Source of the DNA: DATKEH01 sp035546355
GTDB lineage: Bacteria > Acidobacteriota > Thermoanaerobaculia > Multivoradales > JAIOJS01
DNA length: 23,720 bases
Reading direction: 5' to 3'
Assembly (NCBI GenBank): GCA_035546355.1
Contig: DATKEH010000291.1
Location: forward strand, 1 to 23,720
A model generated the notes under the pieces. It was not told where the DNA came from, did no database searches, and was given only the letters and a program-made list of their open reading frames with translations. The position numbers were made by a program, and so were the translations under genes. This document shows positions 6,290-13,588 of the stretch, piece by piece; position 1 is the stretch's first letter, and every line of letters starts with the position of its first letter.

Positions 6290-7161
6290 CGCACTCGTGC
6301 CTCCTGCTGCGCCCTCTCGCGGCGGAGGGCGTCGAGGTACTCGGAGAGGCCCCAACCCCAGTGCTCGGGGACGCGGCCGACGAGCTCGCTGAAGCGGTCG
6401 GTGTCGAGAACCGAGTAGGCGGGGCGGCGGGCGGGGCGGGGTACGGCCTCGGTGGGGACCGGCGCCACTTCGGCGCGGGCGTCCCACAGCCCGGCGATCT
6501 CGCGCGCGAAGCCGTACCAGGAGACCGGCTCGCGGTTGGCGTAGTGCACCAGCCCCCGCGCGCCGCGCGCGGCCAGGTCGCACAGGGCGGCGGCGAGGAA
6601 CGGGGTGTAGGTGGGGCAACCGACCTGGTCGTCCACCACGCGCAGCGGCGTCTCGCCGCGGTCGATCAGCCCGACGATGGTGGTCACGAAGTTGCGCCCC
6701 CCCGGCCCGAAGAGCCAGCTGGAGCGCACCACCAGGGCCTCGTCCCAGGACAGGGCGCGCTCCTCGCCGAGCCGCTTGCTCTCGCCGTACACCGACAGCG
6801 GCGCCGGCGCGTCCTCCTCGCGCCACCGCCGCTCCCCTCCTCCGGCGAACACGTAGTCGCTCGAGACGTGCACCAGGGGTATCCGCTCCTCGCGCGCCGC
6901 GGCGGCGAGCACCCCGGCCGCCTCGCCGTTGACGGCGAAGGCCTCGTCCCGCCGCTGCTCGGCCTCGTCGACCCGGGTGAAGGCGGCGCAGTTGACCAGC
7001 AGCTCGGGGCGGAAGGCGCCGAGCCAGTAGCGCACGCGCCCCGCATCGGCGACGTCGCCCTGGCGATGCGAGATTCCCAGCGCCTGCCAACCCCGCCGCC
7101 GCGCCGCGGCCACCACCGCCCGGCCGAGCATGCCCGTGCCGCCGAAGACCAGGGTCCTCAT
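6286..7161 (-). CDS. rfbD: dTDP-4-dehydrorhamnose reductase
   Basis: A 291-residue SDR of the RmlD/StrL class, the last enzyme of dTDP-L-rhamnose synthesis. GGTGMLG is at residues 7-13, INCAAFTRVDEAE-type sequence (here VNCAAFTRVDEAE) at 56-68, VSSDYVFAG at 99-107, and catalytic YGESK at Y125/K129. RSSWLFGPGGRNFV and DDQVGCPTYTPFLA are near-diagnostic for RmlD. The pathway would also need RmlB and RmlC, neither of which is in this window; the downstream SDRs look like the GDP branch instead. The gene is separated from the upstream rmlA by 58 bases and overlaps the downstream gmd by 4. Confidence 0.9.
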   Translation of the reverse strand: MRTLVFGGTGMLGRAVVAAARRRGWQALGISHRQGDVADAGRVRYWLGAFRPELLVNCAAFTRVDEAEQRRDEAFAVNGEAAGVLAAAAREERIPLVHVSSDYVFAGGGERRWREEDAPAPLSVYGESKRLGEERALSWDEALVVRSSWLFGPGGRNFVTTIVGLIDRGETPLRVVDDQVGCPTYTPFLAAALCDLAARGARGLVHYANREPVSWYGFAREIAGLWDARAEVAPVPTEAVPRPARRPAYSVLDTDRFSELVGRVPEHWGWGLSEYLDALRRERAQQEARVR

Positions 7162-7219
7162 GCCGGCCGCCCGGCCTCGCGTCGTGGCCGCAAAACCGGG
7201 ACGCGGGAGCGAAGGGGAG

Positions 7220-8284
7220 TCACTGGATCCCGACCTCGGAGTTGTCTCCCAACACGAACCGCAGCGCCTTGGGCTTGAAGTCGGTGCGCACGATCTTGGC
7301 GTTGCGGCCGATCAGCGAGCCGTCGATGCGCAACCCGACGTCGCGGATCTCGCAGTGCGACAGCACGATGGAGTTCTCGATCTCGCAGCGCACCAGCGTG
7401 CACCCCTCGCCGATCGAGGTGTACGGGCCGACGAAGGCGTTCTCGAGCCGGGTGCCAGCTCCCAGCACCACCGGCCCGCGCACCAGGGAGTCCACCAGCT
7501 CCACCCCCTCGCCCATCTCCACCCGCCCCTCGATCCGGCTGCGAACTCCCACCTCGCCACGGCGCGGGGTGCGCAGCTGCTCGAGCACGATGTGGTTCGC
7601 CTCCAGCATGTCCTCGAGCTTGCCGGTGTCCTTCCACCAGCCGCGCACCCGGTGCGGATGCACCACCAGGTGGCGATCGATCAGGTCCTGGATGGCGTCG
7701 GTGATCTCCAGCTCGCCGCGGGCCGAGGGGCGGATGCGGCGCACCGACTCGAAGATCTGCCGGTCGAACATGTAGACGCCGACCAGCGCCAGGTTGCTGG
7801 GCGGCTCCTTCGGCTTCTCCACCAGGCGCTTGACGGCGCCGCCGGCGAGCTCGGCGACCCCGAACTGCTCGGGGTTCGGTACCTCGGCGAGCAGGATCAT
7901 GGCGTTGCAGCCGCCGGCGCGGAACTCCTCGACCAGGCTGGTGATGCCGCCGGCGATGAGGTTGTCCCCCAGGTACATGACGAACGGCTCGTCGCCGAGG
8001 AACGGCTCGGCGATCTTCACCGCATGGGCGAGGCCGAGGGGCGCCTCTTGCGGGATGTAGGTGACCCGCGCGCCGAAGCGGGAGCCGTCGCCGACCGCCG
8101 CCTCGATCTCCTCGGCGGTGTCGCCGACGATGATGCCGACCTCGGTGATGCCGGCGGCGACGATGGCTTCGATGCCGTAGAACAGCACCGGCTTGTTGGC
8201 CACCGGCACCAGCTGCTTGGCCGAGGTGTAGGTGATGGGGCGCAGGCGCGTCCCCTTGCCGCCCGCCAGGACCAGGCCCTTCAT
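7220..8284 (-). CDS. rfbA: Glucose-1-phosphate thymidylyltransferase, long (beta-helix) form
   Basis: A 354-residue sugar-phosphate nucleotidyltransferase. The N-terminal LAGGKGTRLRPIT motif (6-18) with a Lys in SAKQLVPVANKP binds the nucleotide, and YLGDNL carries the metal-binding Asp. VEKPKEPPSNLALVGVY and GWWKDTGKLEDML are typical of RmlA. Beyond residue ~240 it continues into hexapeptide-like repeats of a left-handed beta-helix (IEGRVEMGEGVELVDSLV and later units), as in the long-form RmlA family (TIGR01208) of archaea, actinomycetes and Acidobacteria-type genomes; the classical RmlA stops near 290 residues. It should make dTDP-glucose from glucose-1-phosphate and dTTP. Only 2 bases separate it from the lptD stop. 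Confidence 0.92.
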   Translation of the reverse strand: MKGLVLAGGKGTRLRPITYTSAKQLVPVANKPVLFYGIEAIVAAGITEVGIIVGDTAEEIEAAVGDGSRFGARVTYIPQEAPLGLAHAVKIAEPFLGDEPFVMYLGDNLIAGGITSLVEEFRAGGCNAMILLAEVPNPEQFGVAELAGGAVKRLVEKPKEPPSNLALVGVYMFDRQIFESVRRIRPSARGELEITDAIQDLIDRHLVVHPHRVRGWWKDTGKLEDMLEANHIVLEQLRTPRRGEVGVRSRIEGRVEMGEGVELVDSLVRGPVVLGAGTRLENAFVGPYTSIGEGCTLVRCEIENSIVLSHCEIRDVGLRIDGSLIGRNAKIVRTDFKPKALRFVLGDNSEVGIQ

Positions 8285-8286
8285 CC

Positions 8287-10518
8287 TCAGAAGCCCTCCG
8301 ATTCGCCGCCGGTCAGGTCGAGGAAGGTGCCGACGTTCTTGAGGTCGACCGAGAACAGGTAGTCGCGCCGGCGCTGGGTGACGGTCTGCGACTCGTGCAG
8401 CTCGAGGCGCAGGGCGTAGCAGCTGCCCAGCCAGGTGATGAAGTGGCGCTGGTCGCGCAGCAGGTCGCGCTCGAAATCGTAGCTCAGCGCCGAGGCCAGG
8501 CTGAGGCGTCCCGGCAGCAGGTCGAGCCGCCACCCCAGCGATCCCTGGTTGGACAGGATCTCGCCGGTGGTCGCCTGCCAGCGCGGGCTCCAGGCGAAGT
8601 CCAGCCGGTTGGCCGCCCACAGCGCGACGCTGCCGGTGATCCGCGTGCTGGTGAGCTGCTCGAACAGCAGGCTGTAGTCGGCGTCGAGGCGGAGGGAGAA
8701 GCGGTCGGTGGGATAGATGCGCAGCACCGCCTCGAGCGGCCCCGAGCGGCTGCGCCGCGTCACCAGCTCGTCGCTGGCCGGGTCGAGCACGCCGCCGATC
8801 TCGAGAGCCTGCTCCTCGTCGAAGCTGTAGGAGCGGGCGATCTCCAGCGACACCACCTCGCGGGCGGCGCCGCCGCCGAGCCCCTCCTCCTCGTCGGCCA
8901 CCGGCTTGGCCAGCAGGCGGTTGAAGAGCGACACGCGGACCAGGTTCTGCGGCCCCAGCGGGTCGACCTCGTCGAACACCGGCACCTGCTGCTGATCGTC
9001 GTACTCGCCGACGTAGGACCACTGCAGGCGCGGCTCGACGAGATGCTTCCAGCGCCCGAACGGCCCGACCTGGCCGTCGAAGATGCGCGAAAAGGAGGGC
9101 CCGACCATCTCCAGGCCGCCGATCGGCACCAGGCGGGACAGCGACTCGCCGACGAAGCCGGTGCCGCTGGCTCCGTCGTCGCCGGTCACCGTGCCCAGAC
9201 TGTCGCCGTACCAGGTGAAGCGCGAGCCCCCGCTCACCGACAGCGACAGCCAGGGCGTCGGCGACAGCGGCACGCGGAGGTTGGGGAACAGATGGATCCG
9301 CCCGTAGTCGCCGTCGTAGAAGCCGCCGCGATCGATCGACAGGTAGTGCGCGCCGCTGGAGAGCGCCAGGTACAGCGGGGTGCGGCCCAGGCGCGTCGGG
9401 CGCAGCTCGTACTCGAGCTCCGGCAGCTGCCGCTGCTCGACGATCCTGCCGCCGCCGACGAAGGTCTGGCGCCGGTCGGCCATCAAGTTGAAGGACTGAC
9501 TGCCCCAGTTGCCGGAGAGGTAGGCCGTCGAGTAGATCGAGGCCTTCGCCTTGGCGTTGAGATTGCGCTCGAAGTCGCGGAAGAAGTCGAAGTCGGAGTA
9601 GTCCTCGAAGCTCACCACGCCGCGCAGCCCGGCCGGCAGATCGCGGGTGACGTGGTCCCAGCGCACCTTCCACCGCCACTCGTCCCGCAGCGGGTCGTCG
9701 ATGGCGTACCCCTTGAACCCGCCGAGGGTCCCCTCGCTCGGGTGGTAGCGCAGCTCGCTGCCGACTCCGTAGTAGTCGTTGGTCCACAGGTCGGCGAGCA
9801 GGGTGGTGTCCCAGCTGCGGCCCAGTACCTGGTAGTAGGCGAGGCCCAGGTAGCTGCCGCGATCCTCGGAGTTGCCGACGTTGGGCACCAGCAGACCGGA
9901 CGAGCGCTCGGTCTTGGTGGGCCACACCAGGTACGGCACGTACAGCACCGGCACGCCCTTGACCCGAATCGCCGCGTGGTGGATGAAGGCGTAGTCCTCG
10001 AGCTCGACCGTCGCCCGATCGACGTGGAAGCTCCACGGCGGGACCTCTCCCTCGCAGGAGGTGAAGATCCCCTCGTCGATGGTGTAGGTGGTGTCGCCGA
10101 TCTTGGCGATCTCGTCGCCGCTGAAGTAGATGCCCTGGGCGACGGCGGCGGACGCGTCGCGCACGACCCCGGTCTTGGTGTCGAGGTTGAACCGCGCCGT
10201 CGAACCGGTCAGCCGGTTGGGGCCCTGGTCGACGACGACGTTGCCGACGGCGGTGACGTCCTGCGTGGCGAGGTCGAGCGCCACCTCCTCCGCGGAGATC
10301 GTCATGTCCTGGTAGCGCAGGGTCACGCCGCCGGAGAGCAGGGCGTAATCCTCGCGCTGGTATTCGAGGTCCCCGGCCGAGCCGCTCACCTCGCCACCGC
10401 CCTTCTCCTCCGGCAAGGGCAGGACGAAGGTGGAGCGGCCGAGGTCGACGGGGGCCTCGAGGAGCTCGGGCGGCAGCGCCAGCGCTGCGAACAGCAGGAG
10501 GTGCGCGAACGCCGTCAT
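8287..10518 (-). CDS. lptD: LPS-assembly protein LptD (OstA/Imp)
   Basis: A 743-residue outer-membrane protein that with LptE inserts lipopolysaccharide into the outer leaflet. A short hydrophobic signal segment (about 4-18) is followed by an OstA/LptA-like jellyroll (residues ~48-170: GDLEYQREDYALLSGGVTL, then AEEVALDLATQDVTAVGNV). The conserved motif SCEGEVPPWSF with Cys155, VPVLYVPYLVWPTK, and a long beta-barrel rich in alternating aromatic strands make up the rest. A Cys at 700 (GSCYALRLEL) corresponds to the C-terminal cysteine region that forms interdomain disulfides in E. coli LptD. The gene lies 17 bases after the thiolase and 2 bases before rmlA, so LPS export is placed in one transcription unit with sugar-nucleotide synthesis. 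Confidence 0.94.
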   Translation of the reverse strand: MTAFAHLLLFAALALPPELLEAPVDLGRSTFVLPLPEEKGGGEVSGSAGDLEYQREDYALLSGGVTLRYQDMTISAEEVALDLATQDVTAVGNVVVDQGPNRLTGSTARFNLDTKTGVVRDASAAVAQGIYFSGDEIAKIGDTTYTIDEGIFTSCEGEVPPWSFHVDRATVELEDYAFIHHAAIRVKGVPVLYVPYLVWPTKTERSSGLLVPNVGNSEDRGSYLGLAYYQVLGRSWDTTLLADLWTNDYYGVGSELRYHPSEGTLGGFKGYAIDDPLRDEWRWKVRWDHVTRDLPAGLRGVVSFEDYSDFDFFRDFERNLNAKAKASIYSTAYLSGNWGSQSFNLMADRRQTFVGGGRIVEQRQLPELEYELRPTRLGRTPLYLALSSGAHYLSIDRGGFYDGDYGRIHLFPNLRVPLSPTPWLSLSVSGGSRFTWYGDSLGTVTGDDGASGTGFVGESLSRLVPIGGLEMVGPSFSRIFDGQVGPFGRWKHLVEPRLQWSYVGEYDDQQQVPVFDEVDPLGPQNLVRVSLFNRLLAKPVADEEEGLGGGAAREVVSLEIARSYSFDEEQALEIGGVLDPASDELVTRRSRSGPLEAVLRIYPTDRFSLRLDADYSLLFEQLTSTRITGSVALWAANRLDFAWSPRWQATTGEILSNQGSLGWRLDLLPGRLSLASALSYDFERDLLRDQRHFITWLGSCYALRLELHESQTVTQRRRDYLFSVDLKNVGTFLDLTGGESEGF

Positions 10519-10535
10519 CGCCGGTGCGGCGGAGT

Positions 10536-11714
10536 CTAGAGCCGCTCCACGACCATGGCGGTGGCCTCACCGCCGCCGAGGCAGATGGCGGCGCAGCCGC
10601 GCTTTCCGCCGCGCTCCTGCAGGGAGTGCAGGAGCGTCACCAGGATGCGCGCCCCGGAGGCGCCGATGGGATGCCCCAGCGCCACCGCGCCGCCCCGCAC
10701 GTTGAGCCGGTCGTGGGGGATCTCGAGATCCTGCATCGCCGCCATGGCGACGGCGGCGAAGGCCTCGTTGACCTCGAACAGGTCGATGTCTCCCTTGGCC
10801 AGCCCGGCGCGCTCGAGCACCCTGCCCACCGCCCCGATCGGCGCGGTGGTGAACCACTCCGGCTCCTGCGCCAGCGAAGCCTGGGCCACCAGCCGGGCGA
10901 TGGGCGTGAGGCCCAACCGGGACGCCGTGTCGGCGGTGGTCAGCACCAGCGCCGCCGCCCCGTCGTCGATCTTCGAAGAGTTGGCCGCCGTCACCGTGCC
11001 CTCGGGATCGAAGGCGGGGCGCAGCCGGGCCATCTTGTCGAGGTCGACGCGGAACGGCTCTTCGTCGCGCTCGACCACTAGCGGCTCACCCTTGCGCTGC
11101 GGCACCGCCACCGGCACCACCTCGGAGGCGAAGCGACCGCTTTCCCAGGCCTCGCGGGCGCGGCGGTAGCTCTCGGTGGCGAAGGCGTCCTGCGCCTCGC
11201 GCGAGAAACCGTACCTGCGGACGCAGCTTTCGGCGCAGCTGCCCATGTGCTTGTCGCCGTAAGGATCCCACAGGCCGTCGTGCACCATCGAGTCGATCAG
11301 CCGCCCGTGCCCCAGACGCAGCCCGTCGCGCACGCCGGCGGCGAGATAGGGAGCGTTGGTCATGCTCTCCATGCCCCCCGCCGCCACCAGCTGGTAGTCG
11401 CCGCAGCGCAGATCGTTGGCCGCCGTCATCACCGCGCGCATGCCGGAGCCGCACACCTTGTGGACGGTCACCGCCCCGGTCGCCGGCGGGCAGCCCGCCC
11501 CCAGCGCCGCCTGCCGCGCCGGCGCCTGCCCCTGGCCCGCCTGCAGCACGCAGCCCATGTACACCTGCTCCACCTGCCCGGGCTCGAGGCCCGCGCGCTC
11601 GACGGCGCCCTTCAGGGCCTGGGCCCCGAGCGCGTGAGCCGGCAGGTCCTTGAACGCTCCCTGGAACGAGCCGATGGGCGTGCGGGCCGCGCTCAGTATG
11701 ACGACGTCCTGCAT
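10536..11714 (-). CDS. Acetyl-CoA acetyltransferase (thiolase II)
   Basis: A 392-residue thiolase, the standard family length. Cys88 in VHKVCGSGMRAV is the acyl-carrying nucleophile, His348 in ALGHPIGASGAR and Cys378 in CLGGGEA complete the active site, and VNEAFAAVAMAAMQD is the fourth signature. It condenses two acetyl-CoA to acetoacetyl-CoA or cleaves beta-ketoacyl-CoA; the close match to the AtoB/PhaA type favours short-chain substrates. It is the first gene of the nine-gene minus-strand run, although nothing links it mechanistically to lptD. In bacteria with a mevalonate pathway it would feed isoprenoid synthesis, but no other mevalonate gene is here. The 5' region to ruvX is divergent. 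Confidence 0.93.
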   Translation of the reverse strand: MQDVVILSAARTPIGSFQGAFKDLPAHALGAQALKGAVERAGLEPGQVEQVYMGCVLQAGQGQAPARQAALGAGCPPATGAVTVHKVCGSGMRAVMTAANDLRCGDYQLVAAGGMESMTNAPYLAAGVRDGLRLGHGRLIDSMVHDGLWDPYGDKHMGSCAESCVRRYGFSREAQDAFATESYRRAREAWESGRFASEVVPVAVPQRKGEPLVVERDEEPFRVDLDKMARLRPAFDPEGTVTAANSSKIDDGAAALVLTTADTASRLGLTPIARLVAQASLAQEPEWFTTAPIGAVGRVLERAGLAKGDIDLFEVNEAFAAVAMAAMQDLEIPHDRLNVRGGAVALGHPIGASGARILVTLLHSLQERGGKRGCAAICLGGGEATAMVVERL

Positions 11715-11771
11715 AATGGCCCCCGAGTTGTGCGAGGTGTGCCGCGGCCGGGGCCGCGAGGTGGAGGCGGC

Positions 11772-11777
11772 ATCGTA
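11772..11777 (-). promoter_or_regulatory. Candidate extended -10 element for the thiolase-lptD run
   Basis: On the minus strand the sequence reads TGATACGAT: a TG one base before a TACGAT hexamer, as in extended -10 promoters. It lies in the 205-base divergent gap, about 50 nt upstream of the thiolase ATG. No convincing -35 box is seen. The only AT-rich patch of the gap is here, which is the main support. Confidence 0.3.
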
Positions 11778-11919
11778 TCACAGGGGATGCGCGGGAGACC
11801 GGCGGCGAAACCATCGCCGGCCGCCGCCAGGGCCCCGTCCGCACCCCGGCGGAGGCTGCGCCGAGCTCGGCGGTCCGCGGCGGAGCCGGGTTGAGAAGGT
11901 CGGGCGGGTCGCGCGGGGA

Positions 11920-12432
11920 ATGTCGGAGGGGGCCGAGGGGCTTCAAAGGAGCGTGGGACGAGGATCCGAGCCGCCGCAGGCCTCGCCGCCGCTGTCCGCC
12001 GCGGCCGCCGGGCCGATCCTGGCGGTCGATTTCGGCCACCGCCGGATCGGGCTCGCCATCACCGACGCGGAGCGGCGGCTGGCCCTCCCCTTGACCACGC
12101 TGGCTCGCGCCAGCGACCGCCAGGCGGTGCGGCGTATCGCCGCGCTGGCAGCGGAGCGGGGAGTGAGCGAGCTGGTGGTCGGCGACCCGCGCACGCTCGA
12201 CGGCGGCGTCGGCGAGGCATCGCTGCGGGCTCGCGGCTTCGCCGACAAGCTCGCCGCCGCCACCGGGCTGCGCTGCACCCTGGTGACCGAGACGTTGACC
12301 AGCGCCGCGGCCGAGGAGCGGCTGCGCGAGGCCGGCGCCGAACCCCGCCGCCACCGCGAGCGCATCGACCAGCTGGCAGCCCAGCTCCTGCTCGAGGAGC
12401 TGCTCGCCCGCCGCGCCCGAGGCGAGCGGTGA
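11920..12432 (+). CDS. ruvX: Putative pre-16S rRNA nuclease / Holliday junction resolvase-like YqgF
   Basis: A YqgF/RuvX RNase H-fold protein; family members act in 16S rRNA 5'-end maturation. ILAVDFGHRRIGLAITD begins at residue 33 and carries the first catalytic Asp (D37); LVVGDPRTLDG fits the second strand; VTETLTSAAAEERL has E124 in the middle acidic position; RIDQLAAQLLLEELL supplies the C-terminal Asp (D150) near the end. With the ATG at 11920 the protein is 170 residues, about 30 longer than most RuvX, the excess being an Ala/Pro/Ser-rich N-terminus. A GTG at 11953 would shorten it by 11 residues but sits only one base after an AAGGAG, so the true start is uncertain. The stop overlaps mltG (GTGA), a common ruvX-mltG arrangement. 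Confidence 0.87.
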   Translation: MSEGAEGLQRSVGRGSEPPQASPPLSAAAAGPILAVDFGHRRIGLAITDAERRLALPLTTLARASDRQAVRRIAALAAERGVSELVVGDPRTLDGGVGEASLRARGFADKLAAATGLRCTLVTETLTSAAAEERLREAGAEPRRHRERIDQLAAQLLLEELLARRARGER

Positions 12433-13520
12433 AGCGCCTCCTCGTCACCCTGGCCGCCGTCGCCCTGCTGGCCGCCGCCGGGGCGGCGGCGTGGGGCTGG
12501 TGGGCGGTCACCACGCCCTACCGCGGCTACCCGCAAGCCGAGCGGCGGCTCGACGTGGCGAGCGGCAGCAGCGTCGGCCGCATCCTCGCCCGCCTCGAGG
12601 CGGAAGGGGTGATCCGCAATGCCCTGCTGGCGCGGCTGTGGCTCGCCTGGCGGGGCGACCCGCCACTGCAGGCCGGTGAGTACCGCTTCACCGGCGCCCT
12701 GTCGCTTCCCGCCGTGCTCGACAAGCTGGTGCGCGGCGACGTGGTGCACCACCAGGTGACCCTGGTCGAGGGCTTGACCCTCGAGGAGAAGGCCGCGGTC
12801 CTCGCCGCCGCCGGCTTCGGCGACCGCGGCCTGCTGCTGGCGGCCATGCGCCAGCCGGAGCCGGTCGCCGATCTCGATCCCGCCGCCGAGGACCTCGAAG
12901 GCTACCTGTTCCCCAACACCTATCGCTTCCCGCGCGGGGTCACCGAGGACCAGATCGTGGCTACCCTGGTGGCCACCTTCCGCAAGCACTGGCGGCAGGC
13001 GGTCGAGCCCCTGCTGGCGCCCGGCTCGCAGCGCACCGTGCGGGAGGTCGTGACCCTGGCCAGCATCGTCGAGAAGGAGGCCCGCATCGCCGCGGAGCGG
13101 CCGCTGATCGCCGGCGTGTACGCCAACCGCCTCGAGCGAGGCATCGCCCTCTACGCCGACCCGACGGTGATCTTCGCGCTCAAGAAGGAGGGCCGTTGGG
13201 ACGGCAACATCCGGCGCCAGGACCTGGCGATCGACTCGCCCTACAACACCTACCGCTACGCCGGCCTGCCCCCCGGTCCGATCGCCTCGCCCGGCCTCGC
13301 CAGCCTGCTCGCCGCGGCCGAACCGGCCGACGTCCCCTACCTCTACTTCGTCAGCCGCAACGACGGTTCGCACGTCTTCTCCACCACCCTCGCCGAGCAC
13401 AACCGCAACGTGGCGCGCTGGCAGAAACGGTACTGGCGCGACCGCGCGCGCGAGCGGCAGGGGAAAGCGGATGCCGGAGCCGGAGCGGGTGCCGATGCCG
13501 ATGGCCGCCGCCTGCCTTGA
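12429..13520 (+). CDS. mltG: Endolytic murein transglycosylase
   Basis: A 363-residue single-pass inner-membrane enzyme that cuts nascent peptidoglycan glycan strands. Residues 4-27 form the N-terminal membrane anchor. A LysM-like region follows (VASGSSVGRILARLEAEGVI at 43-62), then the YceG catalytic domain: LEGYLFPNTYRFP at 156-168, LASIVEKEA at 210-218 with the glutamates of the catalytic EKE, YANRLERG, LYADPTVIFA and SPYNTYRYAGLPPGPI. The GTG start at 12429 overlaps the ruvX stop as GTGA. The C-terminal ~25 residues are Ala/Asp/Gly-rich and outside the conserved fold. The stop codon lies inside a TTGACA that looks like the -35 box of the next gene's promoter. Confidence 0.94.
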   Translation: MKRLLVTLAAVALLAAAGAAAWGWWAVTTPYRGYPQAERRLDVASGSSVGRILARLEAEGVIRNALLARLWLAWRGDPPLQAGEYRFTGALSLPAVLDKLVRGDVVHHQVTLVEGLTLEEKAAVLAAAGFGDRGLLLAAMRQPEPVADLDPAAEDLEGYLFPNTYRFPRGVTEDQIVATLVATFRKHWRQAVEPLLAPGSQRTVREVVTLASIVEKEARIAAERPLIAGVYANRLERGIALYADPTVIFALKKEGRWDGNIRRQDLAIDSPYNTYRYAGLPPGPIASPGLASLLAAAEPADVPYLYFVSRNDGSHVFSTTLAEHNRNVARWQKRYWRDRARERQGKADAGAGAGADADGRRLP

Positions 13521-13546
13521 CATCGCGGGGATCCTGCTAATATCTA
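13517..13546 (+). promoter_or_regulatory. Sigma70-type promoter for the pseudokinase-TonB gene, overlapping the mltG stop
   Basis: A perfect TTGACA at 13517-13522 is followed by the AT-rich patch CTAATATCTA. Using TATCTA (13541-13546) as -10 gives an 18-bp spacer; TAATAT (13538-13543) would give 15. The TGA of mltG is bases 2-4 of the TTGACA. The inferred transcript starts about 35 nt before the ATG at 13589, whose ribosome binding site AAGGGG lies at a good distance. Confidence 0.65.
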
Positions 13547-13588
13547 GTGTCCTCTGTGACCTGACAATCTGCTGAAGGGGCAACCGGT

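Noticed and set aside
8395..10539. 714-residue plus-strand open frame opposite lptD
   Set aside because: It is antisense to a clear LptD gene. Its composition (Gln/Val/Ala/Gly/His/Arg-rich, no motifs) is the usual shadow of a GC-rich gene.
11715..11919. Possible small gene or RNA in the thiolase-ruvX gap
   Set aside because: The gap is GC-rich with one weak promoter-like patch. I see no coding motif, no strong hairpin and no known RNA pattern.
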